From Geoalkalibacter subterraneus (GTDB lineage: Bacteria; Desulfobacterota; Desulfuromonadia; Desulfuromonadales; Geoalkalibacteraceae), in NCBI RefSeq assembly GCF_000827125.1, contig NZ_CP010311.1, positions 2,625,001 through 2,689,000 of the forward strand: a stretch of 64,000 bases of DNA. Reading direction: 5' to 3'. The notes below the pieces were generated by a model that was not told the DNA's origin, made no database searches, and saw only the letters and a list, made by a program, of their open reading frames with translations. This document shows, in pieces, positions 33,526-44,046 of the stretch. The position numbers and the translations under genes were made by a program. Each line of letters begins with the position of its first letter. Position 1 is the first letter of the stretch.

Positions 33526-35085
33526 TCATCCAGAGCGCCGACCGAGTTCGTATCGCACAGCGGCAAGCTCGTGGGCAATCTCGCCGGCAGTCAGCCCCGC
33601 ACACCCCTCCCGGCAGGCCAGTCGGTCAGCCGCAGCGCCATGAAGATAAGTGGCCAAAACAGCGGCTTCGGCCGCGGGCATCCCCTGCGCCAGCAGGGCT
33701 CCCACCACCCCGGTCAGGACATCGCCCATGCCTCCGGACGCCATGCCGGGGTTGCCGCTGGCGTTGATCCAGGCCGTACCGTCAGGTGAGGCGATCACCG
33801 TACGCGCTCCCTTGAGCACCACAATGACTCCATGACGAAGGGCAAAATCGCGCGCGACCGAAAGGCGGTCCTGCTGGACCTCCTCCACCGGGATCTGAGC
33901 CAAACGCGCCATTTCTCCGGGATGGGGAGTTATGACGGTCGTCCCCGGCCGGCAGGATGACAATCCCTCGAGATGGCCGGCAAGAGAATTGAGCCCATCT
34001 GCATCGATCACCAGCGGCAAATCGCAGTCGCGCACCAAACGCCTGACCAACTCCTGAGCCTGCTCATTCTGCCCCAGACCGGGGCCGACCGCCAATGCCT
34101 GTTTGCCCTGCCAGGCCTCGGTCAGTGCATCAAGTGCTCCCGCCCCCAATGCGCCATCGACCTCAGGCAGCGGCACCGTCATGGGCTCTGTTAATTTTAC
34201 CTCAAGAATATCATGAATTCCCTTTGGCACTGCCGCAGTCACCAAGCCGACGCCGCTTCGCATGGCGCTGTCGGCAGCGAGAGCGACCGCGCCCGATTTT
34301 CCGGTAGAGCCACCGATGATCAGCAGATGTCCGAAGGTGCCTTTGTGGCCATCGGATGGCCGGGGTGGGAGCAGATGGCGGGCAAATTCACCATCAACCA
34401 GGATCTGCGCAGGCGTCTGGCCTTCCAGCAGAAACGCAGGGATGCCGATATCCACTATTTCAAGGGCTCCGACCTGGTCTACTCCGGGATAGACGACATG
34501 CCCGATTTTAGGCAGGGCAAAGGTCACGGTGAGGTCGGCCTGAACGCAGCATCCGAGAATACGGCCGGTTGTGGCATCGAGTCCGCTGGGGATATCCACG
34601 GCGGCAATCGGCGCCGACTCGTCGTTCATCCAGGCAATGGCTCGGGCATATCGACCGCGGACATTGGAGGAAAGCCCCGTGCCAAAAAGCGCATCCACCA
34701 GCAGGCGAGACCCACTGCACTGAGAGAGAGCGGCCGAAAGCCCATCGTCATCGGGCGCAAAAAGAATCTCGCCGCGCACCTTTCGCAGAATCTCGAGATT
34801 AAGGCGGGCGTCTCCCTCCACCGCCGCATCATCCGCCAAGACCAGAGTGCGGACCTGCCAACCACGCTGCAAAAGCGATCGCGCAATGACATAGCCGTCA
34901 CCGCCGTTGTTGCCCTTGCCCGAAATAACGACCGCCGGTCCGGGGTAGAGATGGCGATACCGTTCATTAATCAACCGGGCGGCGCCCTGCCCGGCATTCT
35001 CCATCAGTACCGGACCGGGCAGACCGATCTCCTTGATCGTCTTCTGATCAAGCTCCTGCATCTGTGCGGCACTCAGAACTCTCAT
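33526..35085 (-). CDS. nnr: Bifunctional NAD(P)H-hydrate epimerase / dehydratase
   Basis: Repairs damaged NADH and NADPH hydrates. The 519-residue fusion has an N-terminal epimerase domain (AQMQELDQKTIKEIGLPG, GKGNNGGDGYVIARSLL, VDALFGTGL) and a C-terminal ADP/ATP-dependent dehydratase with GHLLIIGGSTGKSGAVALAA, VITPHPGEMARL and the ATP-binding NPGMASGGMGDVLTGVVGA. The start overlaps the acpS stop by 4 bp. Confidence 0.94.
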   Translation of the reverse strand: MRVLSAAQMQELDQKTIKEIGLPGPVLMENAGQGAARLINERYRHLYPGPAVVISGKGNNGGDGYVIARSLLQRGWQVRTLVLADDAAVEGDARLNLEILRKVRGEILFAPDDDGLSAALSQCSGSRLLVDALFGTGLSSNVRGRYARAIAWMNDESAPIAAVDIPSGLDATTGRILGCCVQADLTVTFALPKIGHVVYPGVDQVGALEIVDIGIPAFLLEGQTPAQILVDGEFARHLLPPRPSDGHKGTFGHLLIIGGSTGKSGAVALAADSAMRSGVGLVTAAVPKGIHDILEVKLTEPMTVPLPEVDGALGAGALDALTEAWQGKQALAVGPGLGQNEQAQELVRRLVRDCDLPLVIDADGLNSLAGHLEGLSSCRPGTTVITPHPGEMARLAQIPVEEVQQDRLSVARDFALRHGVIVVLKGARTVIASPDGTAWINASGNPGMASGGMGDVLTGVVGALLAQGMPAAEAAVLATYLHGAAADRLACREGCAGLTAGEIAHELAAVRYELGRRSG

Positions 35086-35465
35086 GGCTCCTCCAGAATG
35101 ACAACGGCCTGTGCATAGTCCCCGTCATGGCTGTAAGAAAGATGCACGCGACCCACTCCACGGGTCCGGCAGATAAGAGCTGCGGCCCCGGTCAGAACCA
35201 GCGAGGGCTTACCGAGGTCATCGCGCGCAACACTCATATCGTGCCAGGTCATCCCCTCGCGCAAGCCCAGTCCCAGCGCCTTTAAAAACGCCTCCTTGGC
35301 GGCAAATCGCGCGGCAAGATGGGGCGCAGGGTCCTTGCGATCCAGAGCATAGGCCTTTTCTTCCGCGGTAAACAGGCGGTCGATCAGCGCCGTTTTGCCC
35401 TGATGGAGAAAATCCCTGAAGCGACCGATGCGCGCCAGATCGGTGCCGACGCCAAGGATCGCCAT
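35082..35465 (-). CDS. acpS: Holo-[acyl-carrier-protein] synthase
   Basis: Transfers phosphopantetheine to acyl carrier protein. The 127 residues match AcpS: GVGTDLARIGRFRDFL at the N-terminus (Mg-binding Asp), LAARFAAKEAFLKALGLG with the catalytic FAAKEA, and HLSYSHDGDYAQAVV. It lies between nnr and pdxJ with tight spacing. Confidence 0.95.
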   Translation of the reverse strand: MAILGVGTDLARIGRFRDFLHQGKTALIDRLFTAEEKAYALDRKDPAPHLAARFAAKEAFLKALGLGLREGMTWHDMSVARDDLGKPSLVLTGAAALICRTRGVGRVHLSYSHDGDYAQAVVILEEP

Positions 35466-35467
35466 GG

Positions 35468-36193
35468 TCAGCTTCCTTTAATCAGAGCCGCCATGTCACG
35501 CACCGCCCGATCCATACCGACCAGAACGGCGCGCGCCACGATGCTGTGCCCGATATTGAACTCTTCGATGCCCCCAAGGGCTGCGACTTCACGCACATTG
35601 TCGTAATTGAGCCCGTGGCCGGCGTGAACCGCCAACCCCAGCTTCTGGCCGAGCCTGACCGACTGCTCGATCTTGGTCAATTCGGCGCGGCGTACATTGG
35701 CGTCGGCCGCATCGCAGTAACACCCGGTATGAATTTCAATGGCATCCACACCCAGACGATGAGCGGCCTTGATCTGCTCCGGGTCAGGATCGACAAAAAG
35801 ACTGACAGAGATTCCGCCATCGCGCAACAGGGCGACGGGATTTTTCAACGTCTGCCGGTTCTGAACAACGTCGAGGCCGCCCTCGGTGGTCAGCTCCTGT
35901 CGTTTTTCCGGCACCAGGGTGACTTCATCCGGTCGAAACTTCAGCGCGATGCCCACCATCTCGTCAGTGGCGGCCATCTCAAGATTCAGGCGGGAGCGCA
36001 CCGTCCTGCGCAAAACGGCCAGATCCCTGTCCTGAATATGGCGACGGTCTTCGCGTAGATGGATCGTGATGCCGTCGGCACCGGCCAATTCCGCCAGCGC
36101 CGCGGCGGTTACCGGATCGGGCTCATGGGTCTTGCGCGCCTGGCGTACCGTGGCGACATGGTCGACATTGACTCCCAGTCTGGCAGTTTTCAT
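35468..36193 (-). CDS. pdxJ: Pyridoxine 5'-phosphate synthase
   Basis: Makes pyridoxine 5'-phosphate from deoxyxylulose 5-phosphate and aminoacetone phosphate (vitamin B6 synthesis). The 241 residues show [49 protein letters not shown] and [11 protein letters not shown], all PdxJ signatures. The start overlaps the glmM stop by 4 bp, and the pdxJ-acpS order is common in bacteria. Confidence 0.96.
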   Translation of the reverse strand: MKTARLGVNVDHVATVRQARKTHEPDPVTAAALAELAGADGITIHLREDRRHIQDRDLAVLRRTVRSRLNLEMAATDEMVGIALKFRPDEVTLVPEKRQELTTEGGLDVVQNRQTLKNPVALLRDGGISVSLFVDPDPEQIKAAHRLGVDAIEIHTGCYCDAADANVRRAELTKIEQSVRLGQKLGLAVHAGHGLNYDNVREVAALGGIEEFNIGHSIVARAVLVGMDRAVRDMAALIKGS

Positions 36194-37557
36194 TGTTGTT
36201 TTTTCTCCCCCATGACGCGCTCAACAACTGCGGCAATCTGATGTGCGAGTTCGGTGATCTGGTATTTGTCCTGCCCTTCAAGCATGATGCGCACCAGCGG
36301 CTCGGTCCCGGAAAAGCGGATCAGAACCCGACCGTTTTCACCCAGAACCCGGCGGGCATGATCAATTTCTTTTTTAATTTCAGGGATGCTTTCAAGATCG
36401 GTCTTTTCTGCAACCCGCACATTGACCAGCACCTGAGGCAGGGACACCATCACCTCGGCAAGCTCGGAAAGCGGCTTGCCGCTGCGCTGAATCACCGAAA
36501 GCACCTGGAGCGCCGATAGCATACCGTCGCCAGTGGTGTTGTGTTCCAGAAAGATCAGGTGCCCGGACTGCTCTCCGCCGAGGGAATAGCCGCCCTCGCG
36601 CATGGCTTCAACGACATAGCGGTCGCCCACATCCGTCTTGACAACCTTGCCTCCGGCCTGCTTCAGCGCAATATCGAGCCCCATGTTGCTCATGACAGTC
36701 GCCACGAGAGTATTGTGCGCAAGCTTCTTGCGTTTGATCAGATCGACGGCGCACAGCGCCATGATATGGTCGCCATCCACCACGTTGCCGAATTCATCAC
36801 AGAAAATCACCCGGTCCGCATCACCGTCCAGAGCAATCCCGAGATGCGCCCGGTGTTCCTTGACCGCTTCGGACATAACCTCCGGATGCAGCGAACCGCA
36901 GCCGGCATTGATGTTGGTGCCGTTGGGTGAAACCCCCAAGGGGATGACCTCGGCGCCAAGTTCCTCCAGCACCGCAGGAGCCACGCGATACGCCGCGCCG
37001 TTGGCGCAATCGAGCACAACGCGCAACCCTTTGAGGTCAAGATCCTTGGGGAACGAATTTTTCAGGAACACGACATAGCGCCCCACCGCGTCATCGATAC
37101 GATAGGCTTTGCCGACTTCGGAGGCAATCGGGCGCAGGCTCTCGATCTTCTTGGAGAAAATCAGATCCTCCATTTTCAGCTCGAGAGCATCGGGCAGTTT
37201 GAAACCGTCGTTGGAGAAGAATTTTATGCCGTTATCCTGGTAGGGATTGTGCGAAGCACTGATCACGACCCCTGCATCGGCCCGCATGGAGGAGGTGATA
37301 AAAGCGATACCTGGAGTGGGCAGCGGCCCGACCAGCAACACGTCGACCCCCATGGAGCAGATGCCGGCAGCCAGGGCGTTCTCGATCATGTAGCAGGACA
37401 AGCGAGTGTCCTTGCCAATGACGATGCGATGACGGCGGTTGCCATCCTTGAACAGGTAGGCGGCAGCGCGTCCGAGCTGCATGGCCGTCTCAGTCGTCAT
37501 GGGCGGGATATTGGCGACTCCCCGCACACCGTCTGTTCCAAAAAGCTTTTTTTTCAT
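36190..37557 (-). CDS. glmM: Phosphoglucosamine mutase
   Basis: Interconverts glucosamine 6- and 1-phosphate for cell-wall and lipopolysaccharide precursors. The 455-residue enzyme has [16 protein letters not shown], the phosphoserine loop [12 protein letters not shown] (Ser at about 102), the Mg loop LDGDADR and the C-terminal phosphate-binding [12 protein letters not shown]. The start is placed at 37557, which matches family members; an ATG at 37569 overlapping the cdaR stop is possible. The cdaA-cdaR-glmM order is the classic c-di-AMP cluster. Confidence 0.96.
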   Translation of the reverse strand: MKKKLFGTDGVRGVANIPPMTTETAMQLGRAAAYLFKDGNRRHRIVIGKDTRLSCYMIENALAAGICSMGVDVLLVGPLPTPGIAFITSSMRADAGVVISASHNPYQDNGIKFFSNDGFKLPDALELKMEDLIFSKKIESLRPIASEVGKAYRIDDAVGRYVVFLKNSFPKDLDLKGLRVVLDCANGAAYRVAPAVLEELGAEVIPLGVSPNGTNINAGCGSLHPEVMSEAVKEHRAHLGIALDGDADRVIFCDEFGNVVDGDHIMALCAVDLIKRKKLAHNTLVATVMSNMGLDIALKQAGGKVVKTDVGDRYVVEAMREGGYSLGGEQSGHLIFLEHNTTGDGMLSALQVLSVIQRSGKPLSELAEVMVSLPQVLVNVRVAEKTDLESIPEIKKEIDHARRVLGENGRVLIRFSGTEPLVRIMLEGQDKYQITELAHQIAAVVERVMGEKKQQ

Positions 37558-37565
37558 GACAGATT

Positions 37566-38297
37566 TCATTCACCTTTCTCAAGCGATGTATTCTCGCGTT
37601 TCTCTTCGGGTAATCCTGAAGTCTCATTCTCCGGAGCCTGCTCCGGCTCGGGGGCCAGCGCAACGACATGCACCTGAATTTCAACGGTGCGGTCTTCCTT
37701 GAGCTGTGTGTATCTGCCCTGGTAATCGAGGGGGACGATCAGGGTGAAACTTTCGCGTATTCCCTCAATATCAACCGGTTCCGTCAGCACCTGTGATACG
37801 TCCTTGATTTCGCTCTCGGCTCCTTCGATCACCACCTTTTGCGGTACAATATCATACCCGGCAAGAGTGTAGCCTTCTGCCGGTTCGCCGCGCAACACCA
37901 CCTCCACCGGCACCTTCTTGCCCCTGATTCTTTCAAGCTTGACATCAACAAAGGAGGGAGACAAGCGGGTCACCTTGAGACCACTCGGGATGTTGAGCCG
38001 CTCTTCCAGGCGTTTGAAGGAAGTCAGGCCGGGTTTGAGGTCGGTCAGGTCGACAGAAATGCTGATATCAGCCGGCGACAGATTCATCAACAGTGTGCGC
38101 GGGCCATTGAGCCGTATATCGACGAGATTGGGAACCTCGTTGGCAACCATCAGGCCTTCGGGCACGTTGACCAGCTCAAGGGGAACGGTGTAGCCGACTT
38201 CGACCCTCCGCTCTCCGATGACAAAGAACCACAAGACCAGGGCGAAGACCAGCGAAACGATCTTAAGAATCCAATTTTCGGTCAGGAACTTCAGCAT
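37566..38297 (-). CDS. cdaR: YbbR-domain protein (CdaR-like)
   Basis: A 243-residue protein with an N-terminal membrane helix ([20 protein letters not shown]) followed by extracytoplasmic YbbR domains ([41 protein letters not shown]). CdaR proteins bind and modulate the diadenylate cyclase CdaA in Firmicutes. The gene follows cdaA by 6 bp and precedes glmM with near overlap, supporting the same role here. The tail is Pro/Glu-rich. Confidence 0.9.
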   Translation of the reverse strand: MLKFLTENWILKIVSLVFALVLWFFVIGERRVEVGYTVPLELVNVPEGLMVANEVPNLVDIRLNGPRTLLMNLSPADISISVDLTDLKPGLTSFKRLEERLNIPSGLKVTRLSPSFVDVKLERIRGKKVPVEVVLRGEPAEGYTLAGYDIVPQKVVIEGAESEIKDVSQVLTEPVDIEGIRESFTLIVPLDYQGRYTQLKEDRTVEIQVHVVALAPEPEQAPENETSGLPEEKRENTSLEKGE

Positions 38298-38303
38298 AAC
38301 GAC

Positions 38304-39086
38304 CTATTTCTTTTTTCGAGCGTTCTGACTTTCCAGAAGGCGCTTGAGGACACGCTTCAACGACGACGAGTCGAGGTCACGAGTAATGCGCCCACCCACC
38401 ACGATGGAGATGCGCCCGGTCTCCTCCGAGACGACAATGGCCACGGCATCGACTAGCTCGGTCAGCCCGATGGCGGCACGGTGCCGGGTTCCCAGGGCTT
38501 TGCTGATGTCGGGATTCTGGGAAAGAGGCAGAAAGCAGCCGGCCTGCTTGAGCCGCCCCTGCTGAATGACCACCGCACCGTCATGGAGGGGTGAATAGGG
38601 GAGGAAAATGGAGGTCAGAAGATCGCTTGACACCCGCGCATCGAGTTCTGTGCCCACTTCGAGAAAATCCTTCAGCCCCGTATCACGCTCGATCACGATC
38701 AGAGCGCCGATTCGACGATTGGCCATCACGACACTGGCTTTGACCAATTCATCAATCAGTTCACCTTCCTCCCGGTAGGAGAGACCGGAAAAAAACGGAT
38801 TGCGGCCGACATGCATCAGGGCGCGCCGGATATCGTTCTGGAAGATGACAATAATGACAAGGATAATCGAGGAGAGGAAATTATCGAGAAGCCAGTGCAG
38901 GGTATAAAGGCCGCCGACCTGCGAAGCTACATAAACGAACAGAATGACCGCGAGTCCGAGCAGCATCTGCACGGCCCGCGTGCCTTTGATCAGCAGGATG
39001 ATCCGGTAGATGATGAAAGCGACCAGCCCGATATCCAGCAGGTCGAGCCAGCGCAAATTCTTGATAACATCGGAAAACCCGTCCAT
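38304..39086 (-). CDS. cdaA: Diadenylate cyclase CdaA
   Basis: Synthesises the second messenger cyclic di-AMP from two ATP. The roughly 260-residue protein has three N-terminal membrane helices (about residues 17-80) followed by the DisA_N catalytic domain with the two hallmark motifs DGAVVIQQGRLKQAG (DGA) and LGTRHRAAIG (RHR). The start is the ATG at 39084-39086, nine codons inside a longer frame. With cdaR and glmM downstream, this is a standard cda operon, uncommon in Gram-negative bacteria but known in Desulfuromonadales. Confidence 0.95.
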   Translation of the reverse strand: MDGFSDVIKNLRWLDLLDIGLVAFIIYRIILLIKGTRAVQMLLGLAVILFVYVASQVGGLYTLHWLLDNFLSSIILVIIVIFQNDIRRALMHVGRNPFFSGLSYREEGELIDELVKASVVMANRRIGALIVIERDTGLKDFLEVGTELDARVSSDLLTSIFLPYSPLHDGAVVIQQGRLKQAGCFLPLSQNPDISKALGTRHRAAIGLTELVDAVAIVVSEETGRISIVVGGRITRDLDSSSLKRVLKRLLESQNARKKK

Positions 39087-39138
39087 CTCAGCCTGGCCCC
39101 TGCAAAGGATCAAAGAGGTTAAACGGTAAACAGATCAA

Positions 39139-40350
39139 TCATACATAAGGGTGGATCGCCCAGGCTGTCAAAGCGGCATCACGATTCGGGGCGACATCAT
39201 GCACTCGGAAAATACGTGCCCCCTGAGCAACGCCGAGAGCCGTAGTAGCGACAGTTCCGAACAGACGCTCGCACGGCTGAGGGCGGTCGAGAATTTTACC
39301 GAGGAAAGCTTTACGTGAGGTGCCCAGCAGGATCGGCCGCCCCAGGCAATGAAGCTCTGCAAGGCGACGCAGGATTTCCAGGTTGCCGGCTGCGTCCTTG
39401 CCGAATCCGACACCCGGGTCTACGGCGATGCGATCCTCTTCAACCCCGGCGGCATATGCAAGTTCGATCCCCTCGGCCAGGTAGCGGCATACATCCCCGA
39501 GCAAATCAGCATAATCCGTCCGTTTCTGCATGATGTCCGAGCGCCCTCGGGTATGCATGAGGAACAATCCGGCGCCGGTCTGCGCGGCGACGCGCGCCAT
39601 TTCAGAGTCAAAACGCAGCCCACTGACATCGTTGATAAATTCCGCGCCGGCAAGAATGGCCTCATGGGCAACGCGGCTTTTTGTGGTATCCACCGAAATC
39701 GGAACAGCACATTGTGCGGCGATCCGTTCAACGATGGGGACTACCCGCCGCACTTCCTCCTCTTCGTCAACCCCTGTAGATCCCGGGCGGGTGCTTTCCC
39801 CTCCGATATCGATGAGATCGACCCCCTGCTCGACCATGTTCCGAGCCTGTTTCAGGGCGCAATCCGGATCGAGGTAGCACCCCCCATCCGAGAAAGAATC
39901 GGGGGTGATATTGAGAATCCCCATGATACGGGGGCGACTCAAATCCAAGGTGCAGGTGCGCCCCCGCAAAGATGTTGCCGGGCGCTCGGAGCGATCAAGA
40001 AGAAGGCTGAGCGATTGCGCCAATCGGGCTTCCGGTACTCCTCCATTTTTCTGCAGAGCCTGGCAGAGAGCACGCAACCCGGGGCGATCTCCGCACAGCA
40101 GAAGATCACCGCCAGCGGCATTCCCGCCCAGCAACGACGCTGAAGGCACGATCTGCTTGAGAGAAGTGCCGACACTGGCTTGCAGGCAGCGAAACAGCGC
40201 CTGCGAAACATCATGCACCTTAATCAGGTCACCACCAGCCAACAGATGAGGCAGGTAAGACTCCCAGGGGCCTGCCCCAAGGCGGCGCAATTCCGCTAGT
40301 GCCTGCGGCTCACTGGCGATCTGAAGCAACCGCGGAGGCGAAGACGTCAT
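39139..40350 (-). CDS. folP: Dihydropteroate synthase with N-terminal extension
   Basis: Joins p-aminobenzoate to the pterin pyrophosphate in folate synthesis. The catalytic part starts at about residue 140: IMGILNITPDSFSDGG, DIGGESTRPGSTG, PISVDTTKSRVAHEA, DPGVGFGKDAAGN and GTSRKAFLG, ending with RVHDV. About 135 residues precede it (MTSSPPRLLQIASEPQALAE onward) with no motif I recognise; most bacterial FolP proteins are about 270-290 residues. It follows ftsH with a 1-bp separation. Confidence 0.93.
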   Translation of the reverse strand: MTSSPPRLLQIASEPQALAELRRLGAGPWESYLPHLLAGGDLIKVHDVSQALFRCLQASVGTSLKQIVPSASLLGGNAAGGDLLLCGDRPGLRALCQALQKNGGVPEARLAQSLSLLLDRSERPATSLRGRTCTLDLSRPRIMGILNITPDSFSDGGCYLDPDCALKQARNMVEQGVDLIDIGGESTRPGSTGVDEEEEVRRVVPIVERIAAQCAVPISVDTTKSRVAHEAILAGAEFINDVSGLRFDSEMARVAAQTGAGLFLMHTRGRSDIMQKRTDYADLLGDVCRYLAEGIELAYAAGVEEDRIAVDPGVGFGKDAAGNLEILRRLAELHCLGRPILLGTSRKAFLGKILDRPQPCERLFGTVATTALGVAQGARIFRVHDVAPNRDAALTAWAIHPYV

Positions 40351-42222
40351 TTACTCATCAGTCCGGGAATCCTGGTCCACACAACCGCCTTCAGAGGGAG
40401 CAATGGTTTTTCCTTCATCCTCTTTCCCGGCTGACGAAGCACCAAAGACCAGGTCATTAAGCTCGTGGCTGTCAAGGTTTTCACGGTCCAGCAGGGCTTC
40501 GGCCACACGGTCGAGAGCTTCGCGGTTATCTTTGAGGATAGTGCGAGTTCGCTCATAATTGCGCTGAACGATATCGCGAATCTCCCTGTCGATTTCGACG
40601 GCGGTTGCTTCGCTGTAGTTTTTACTGTGGCCCATGTCGCGGCCGAGGAATATTTCGCCTTCTTTTTCGCCGAAGGTCAGAGGGCCAAGGGTCTCACTCA
40701 TCCCCCATTCACAGACCATCTTGCGGGCGATGGCAGTGGCACGCTCAAGGTCATTGGCCGCGCCGCTGGTGATGCTCGGGAAGACAAGTTCCTCGGCAAT
40801 ACGTCCGCCAAGCAAGGTGCAGATGCGAATATTAAGACCATCCTTGGTCTCGTTGTATTTCTCTTCCTGGGGCAGATACATGGTCACGCCCATGGCACGA
40901 CCGCGAGGGATAATCGACACCTTATGCACCGGATCGGAGCCAGGGATGAACAGGGCCACCAGAGCGTGCCCCGCTTCGTGCCAGGCGGTGACCTTCTTCT
41001 CTTCCTCGGTGATCACCATGGAACGCCTCTCGGCGCCCATCATGACTTTATCCTTGGCCGCTTCCAGGTCAACCATGGCAACCTTGTCCTGGTTTTTGCG
41101 TGCGGCCAGAAGAGCCGCTTCGTTCACGAGATTGGCCAGGTCGGCACCTGAAAATCCCGGAGTTCCCTTGGCCAGAACCGCCATATCAACATCTTCCTGC
41201 ATGGGAATATTGCGAGAGTGAACCTGCAGGATCTTCTCGCGGCCACGCACGTCAGGTGGCGGCACGACAACCTGGCGATCAAAACGTCCGGGACGCAGCA
41301 AGGCAGGATCAAGCACGTCGGGGCGGTTGGTGGCGGCAATCAGGATAACGCCCTCGTTGGACTCGAAACCGTCCATTTCAACCAGCAGCTGATTGAGGGT
41401 CTGCTCCCGTTCATCATGACCGCCGCCGAGTCCGGCGCCACGATGACGACCCACAGCATCGATCTCGTCGATGAAGATGATACAGGGTGCGTTTTTCTTG
41501 CCCTGAACGAACAGGTCACGCACACGGCTCGCACCAACCCCGACGAACATCTCAACGAAGTCAGAACCGGAGATTGAGAAAAACGGCACGCCGGCCTCAC
41601 CGGCGATAGCACGGGCTAAAAGGGTTTTACCCGTCCCGGGCGGCCCCACCAGCAGAACGCCCTTCGGGATCTTGCCGCCGAGGCGGGAATATTTCTTGGG
41701 GTCTTTCAGAAAGGAGACGATCTCCTCAAGCTCGTCCTTGGCTTCCTCAACCCCGGCCACATCACTGAACATCACGCGGGCGGTGCTTTCGTTGAGGAGT
41801 TTGGCGCGGCTCTTGCCGAAGCTCATGGCCTTGCCGCCGCCGGACTGCATCTGTCGCATGAAGAAGATCCATACAGCAATCAGCAGCAGAATCGGCCCCC
41901 AGGAAACCAGCAGGGTGAACCAGAACCCCTGGTCTTCAACCGGCTTTGCTTCGATCACAACGCCTTTTTCCTTCAGTTCGGGGATCAGCTCCACATCACC
42001 CGGCGCATAGGTCTTGAACGCGGTTCCGTCGTCATAGAGACCCTCGATCTGTTGCCCCTGGATAGTGACTTTCTGCACCCGCCCTTCATCAACGGCACTG
42101 AGAAAATTGGTGTAGTTGACAGGCTTTAACTCCTGCTCTTTCTGCGTCATCATGTTGAAGAGCAGAATCATCAATAAGGAGATTACCAGCCACAACGCAA
42201 GATTTTTATAAAACTGATTCAC
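40351..42222 (-). CDS. ftsH: ATP-dependent zinc metalloprotease FtsH
   Basis: Membrane-bound AAA protease for quality control of membrane and regulatory proteins. The 623-residue protein starts with GTG at 42220-42222 (GGGGGG upstream), with [19 protein letters not shown], a periplasmic domain, a second helix ([14 protein letters not shown]), then the AAA core: Walker [18 protein letters not shown], Walker [36 protein letters not shown], and the zinc motif HEAGHALV (HEXXH). The C-terminal tail is acidic. Confidence 0.97.
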   Translation of the reverse strand: MNQFYKNLALWLVISLLMILLFNMMTQKEQELKPVNYTNFLSAVDEGRVQKVTIQGQQIEGLYDDGTAFKTYAPGDVELIPELKEKGVVIEAKPVEDQGFWFTLLVSWGPILLLIAVWIFFMRQMQSGGGKAMSFGKSRAKLLNESTARVMFSDVAGVEEAKDELEEIVSFLKDPKKYSRLGGKIPKGVLLVGPPGTGKTLLARAIAGEAGVPFFSISGSDFVEMFVGVGASRVRDLFVQGKKNAPCIIFIDEIDAVGRHRGAGLGGGHDEREQTLNQLLVEMDGFESNEGVILIAATNRPDVLDPALLRPGRFDRQVVVPPPDVRGREKILQVHSRNIPMQEDVDMAVLAKGTPGFSGADLANLVNEAALLAARKNQDKVAMVDLEAAKDKVMMGAERRSMVITEEEKKVTAWHEAGHALVALFIPGSDPVHKVSIIPRGRAMGVTMYLPQEEKYNETKDGLNIRICTLLGGRIAEELVFPSITSGAANDLERATAIARKMVCEWGMSETLGPLTFGEKEGEIFLGRDMGHSKNYSEATAVEIDREIRDIVQRNYERTRTILKDNREALDRVAEALLDRENLDSHELNDLVFGASSAGKEDEGKTIAPSEGGCVDQDSRTDE

Positions 42223-42300
42223 TTTCCCCCCTAATACAGGAAATATATTCGCTTGGTTCGGTTGATATAAAGGTGCTAAACCCGGTTTAACTATCGGGAA

Positions 42301-42329
42301 AAAGTACCACAAAGGACGAGAGTCCACAA
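42301..42329 (-). promoter_or_regulatory. Putative ftsH promoter
   Basis: On the minus strand TTGTGG (42324-42329), 17 bp, TACTTT (42301-42306), in the 124-bp gap between tilS and ftsH. Confidence 0.4.
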
Positions 42330-42346
42330 GTCGGGACTGACCTTTT

Positions 42347-43702
42347 TTACGGCAGTAGCGCGACCCGCAGAATTTTTTTGGTTTTTCCGCCGGGTCGGTA
42401 GTCGTTGCAGCGCCGCAACCCCGCCAGCCACAGGATCTGCCCCTCATGTTCGAGCACGGGGCAGGATCTTCTTATATCCAGTGGTACTTTTTCATCAATA
42501 AAAATATCTTTAAGCTTACGTCGCCCGCTCATTCCCGCAACCGTCATCCGGTCTCCGGCCTCGCGGGAGCGAAGAATCAGAGGGAACGTGACCCGGGCTT
42601 CGTCGAACTCCACCGCGGTGCGGCCATCACACAGGCCCGGTTTCGAGGCCAGAGTAAATTCAACCTGCCAGCCGCCCGGCAGTCTGTACACGCCCGGAGT
42701 CGTAACTTTTTGGCAATAAGGCTCTATAGCTGCAGATGGATGAGTTTCCAGGTGAAGCTCATCATAGCTGCGGAACGCAGTGACTCCGGGCAGGTGAAGT
42801 TCCTTGCGCCCCTGCGCCCCTGCTGCCAATTGAGCCAGGGCGGCAATGTGCTTTTCCTCCACCCCCCGCAGGTCCCCTCGCACGATTTCGACCAGATGAC
42901 GCAGTACGCGGTCACGAAGCGCCGGGTGGAGACGATTGATTTCCTTCCGGGGGACACAGGCAGAACCTGTCGCCAGACACCAGCCGGAAACCGTCTCCAT
43001 GACCTGCCGACGCCAGTAATCCTCCTCACAGCTCAAGCGGCGGGCCAACCGGGCGAGTGCATCTTCAACGCGCGGATTGATCAAGCGGCACAGGGGCAAC
43101 AGGCGATGCCGGATCAGGTTGCGGGTATAGCGCAGGTCATCATTGCTCTCATCATGACAAAACGTCAAACCATGAAAATCGAGGTAACGTCTGATTCGGG
43201 ATCGGGAAACAGACAGCAGGGGTCGCACATAGACTCCACTGACGGGGCGCATGGCGGCCAGTCCTGCCGGCCCGCTGCCCCGCAGCAGGCGGTGAAGAAC
43301 TGTTTCAGCCTGGTCATCTTGGTGATGCCCCAGCGCGATCCGGCGACAATTAAACCGCCGGGCGGTTTCCTCCAGAAATGCTCGCCGCATTTTTCTTGCT
43401 GCCTGCTCAACACCCCCGCGCCGGGCGGCGCTGATTTCAGAACCTGCAGTGCGGTGCAAAACAAACGGGAGGTCCCACAGTCTGCACAGCCCTTCCACAA
43501 AGAGTGCGTCTTTGGCACTTTGCGCACGAAGGCCATGATCGAGGTGCGCGACCACAAGGGAAAGATTCAGGTCTGCGGCAATCTCTTTGAGCAGGTGCAA
43601 CAGTGCCACTGAATCGCTCCCACCCGAGACTGCAACAAGGACCCTGTCACCCTTTTGCAAAAGTTTTTTGTCGACGATTTCGCCGAGCACCTCATTTTTC
43701 AT
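42347..43702 (-). CDS. tilS: tRNA(Ile)-lysidine synthetase
   Basis: Changes C34 of the CAU-anticodon tRNA-Ile to lysidine so that it reads AUA. The 451 residues contain the PP-loop [49 protein letters not shown] and a C-terminal TilS substrate-binding domain. The neighbouring downstream gene ftsH is a common partner of tilS in bacteria. Two CAU tRNAs lie just upstream, but both look like methionine tRNAs. Confidence 0.95.
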   Translation of the reverse strand: MKNEVLGEIVDKKLLQKGDRVLVAVSGGSDSVALLHLLKEIAADLNLSLVVAHLDHGLRAQSAKDALFVEGLCRLWDLPFVLHRTAGSEISAARRGGVEQAARKMRRAFLEETARRFNCRRIALGHHQDDQAETVLHRLLRGSGPAGLAAMRPVSGVYVRPLLSVSRSRIRRYLDFHGLTFCHDESNDDLRYTRNLIRHRLLPLCRLINPRVEDALARLARRLSCEEDYWRRQVMETVSGWCLATGSACVPRKEINRLHPALRDRVLRHLVEIVRGDLRGVEEKHIAALAQLAAGAQGRKELHLPGVTAFRSYDELHLETHPSAAIEPYCQKVTTPGVYRLPGGWQVEFTLASKPGLCDGRTAVEFDEARVTFPLILRSREAGDRMTVAGMSGRRKLKDIFIDEKVPLDIRRSCPVLEHEGQILWLAGLRRCNDYRPGGKTKKILRVALLP

Positions 43703-43720
43703 GGATTATGTGCCGGAATG

Positions 43721-43757
43721 ACAAAGACCCTCCCCGGAGTCCGAGAAGGGTCTTTGT
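43721..43757 (-). terminator. Stem-loop between the tRNA genes and tilS
   Basis: Perfect 11-bp arms ACAAAGACCCT (43721-43731) and AGGGTCTTTGT (43747-43757). It is downstream of the tRNA genes on the minus strand and probably ends or matures the tRNA transcript. Confidence 0.7.
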
Positions 43758-43763
43758 GGTGAT

Positions 43764-43840
43764 TGGTGGCGGTGCAGAGATTCGAACTCCGGACACTGCG
43801 GATATGAGCCGCATGCTCTAACCAACTGAGCTACACCGCC
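43764..43840 (-). tRNA. tRNA-Met(CAT), elongator
   Basis: 77 nt including encoded CCA. The acceptor stem GGCGGTG pairs with CACCGCC, with D arm GCTCAGTTGGTTAGAGC, anticodon stem TGCGG/CCGCA with loop CTCATAT (anticodon CAT), and T loop TTCGAAT. The acceptor stem lacks the C4-G69/C5-G68 pairs associated with tRNA-Ile2(CAT) of E. coli, so elongator Met is favoured. Confidence 0.92.
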
Positions 43841-43886
43841 GAAAAGCGGGATATAAAACCTCCCGTTCAAGGGAAGCGGAAAAACT

Positions 43887-43963
<77 letters not shown>

Positions 43964-44046
43964 ACACGCGAAACAGGAAATTAAACAAATTCGCAGGGCA
44001 AGTCAAGTTATTTTTTACCGCGGCAGAAAACCGCCTCGACCAAACT

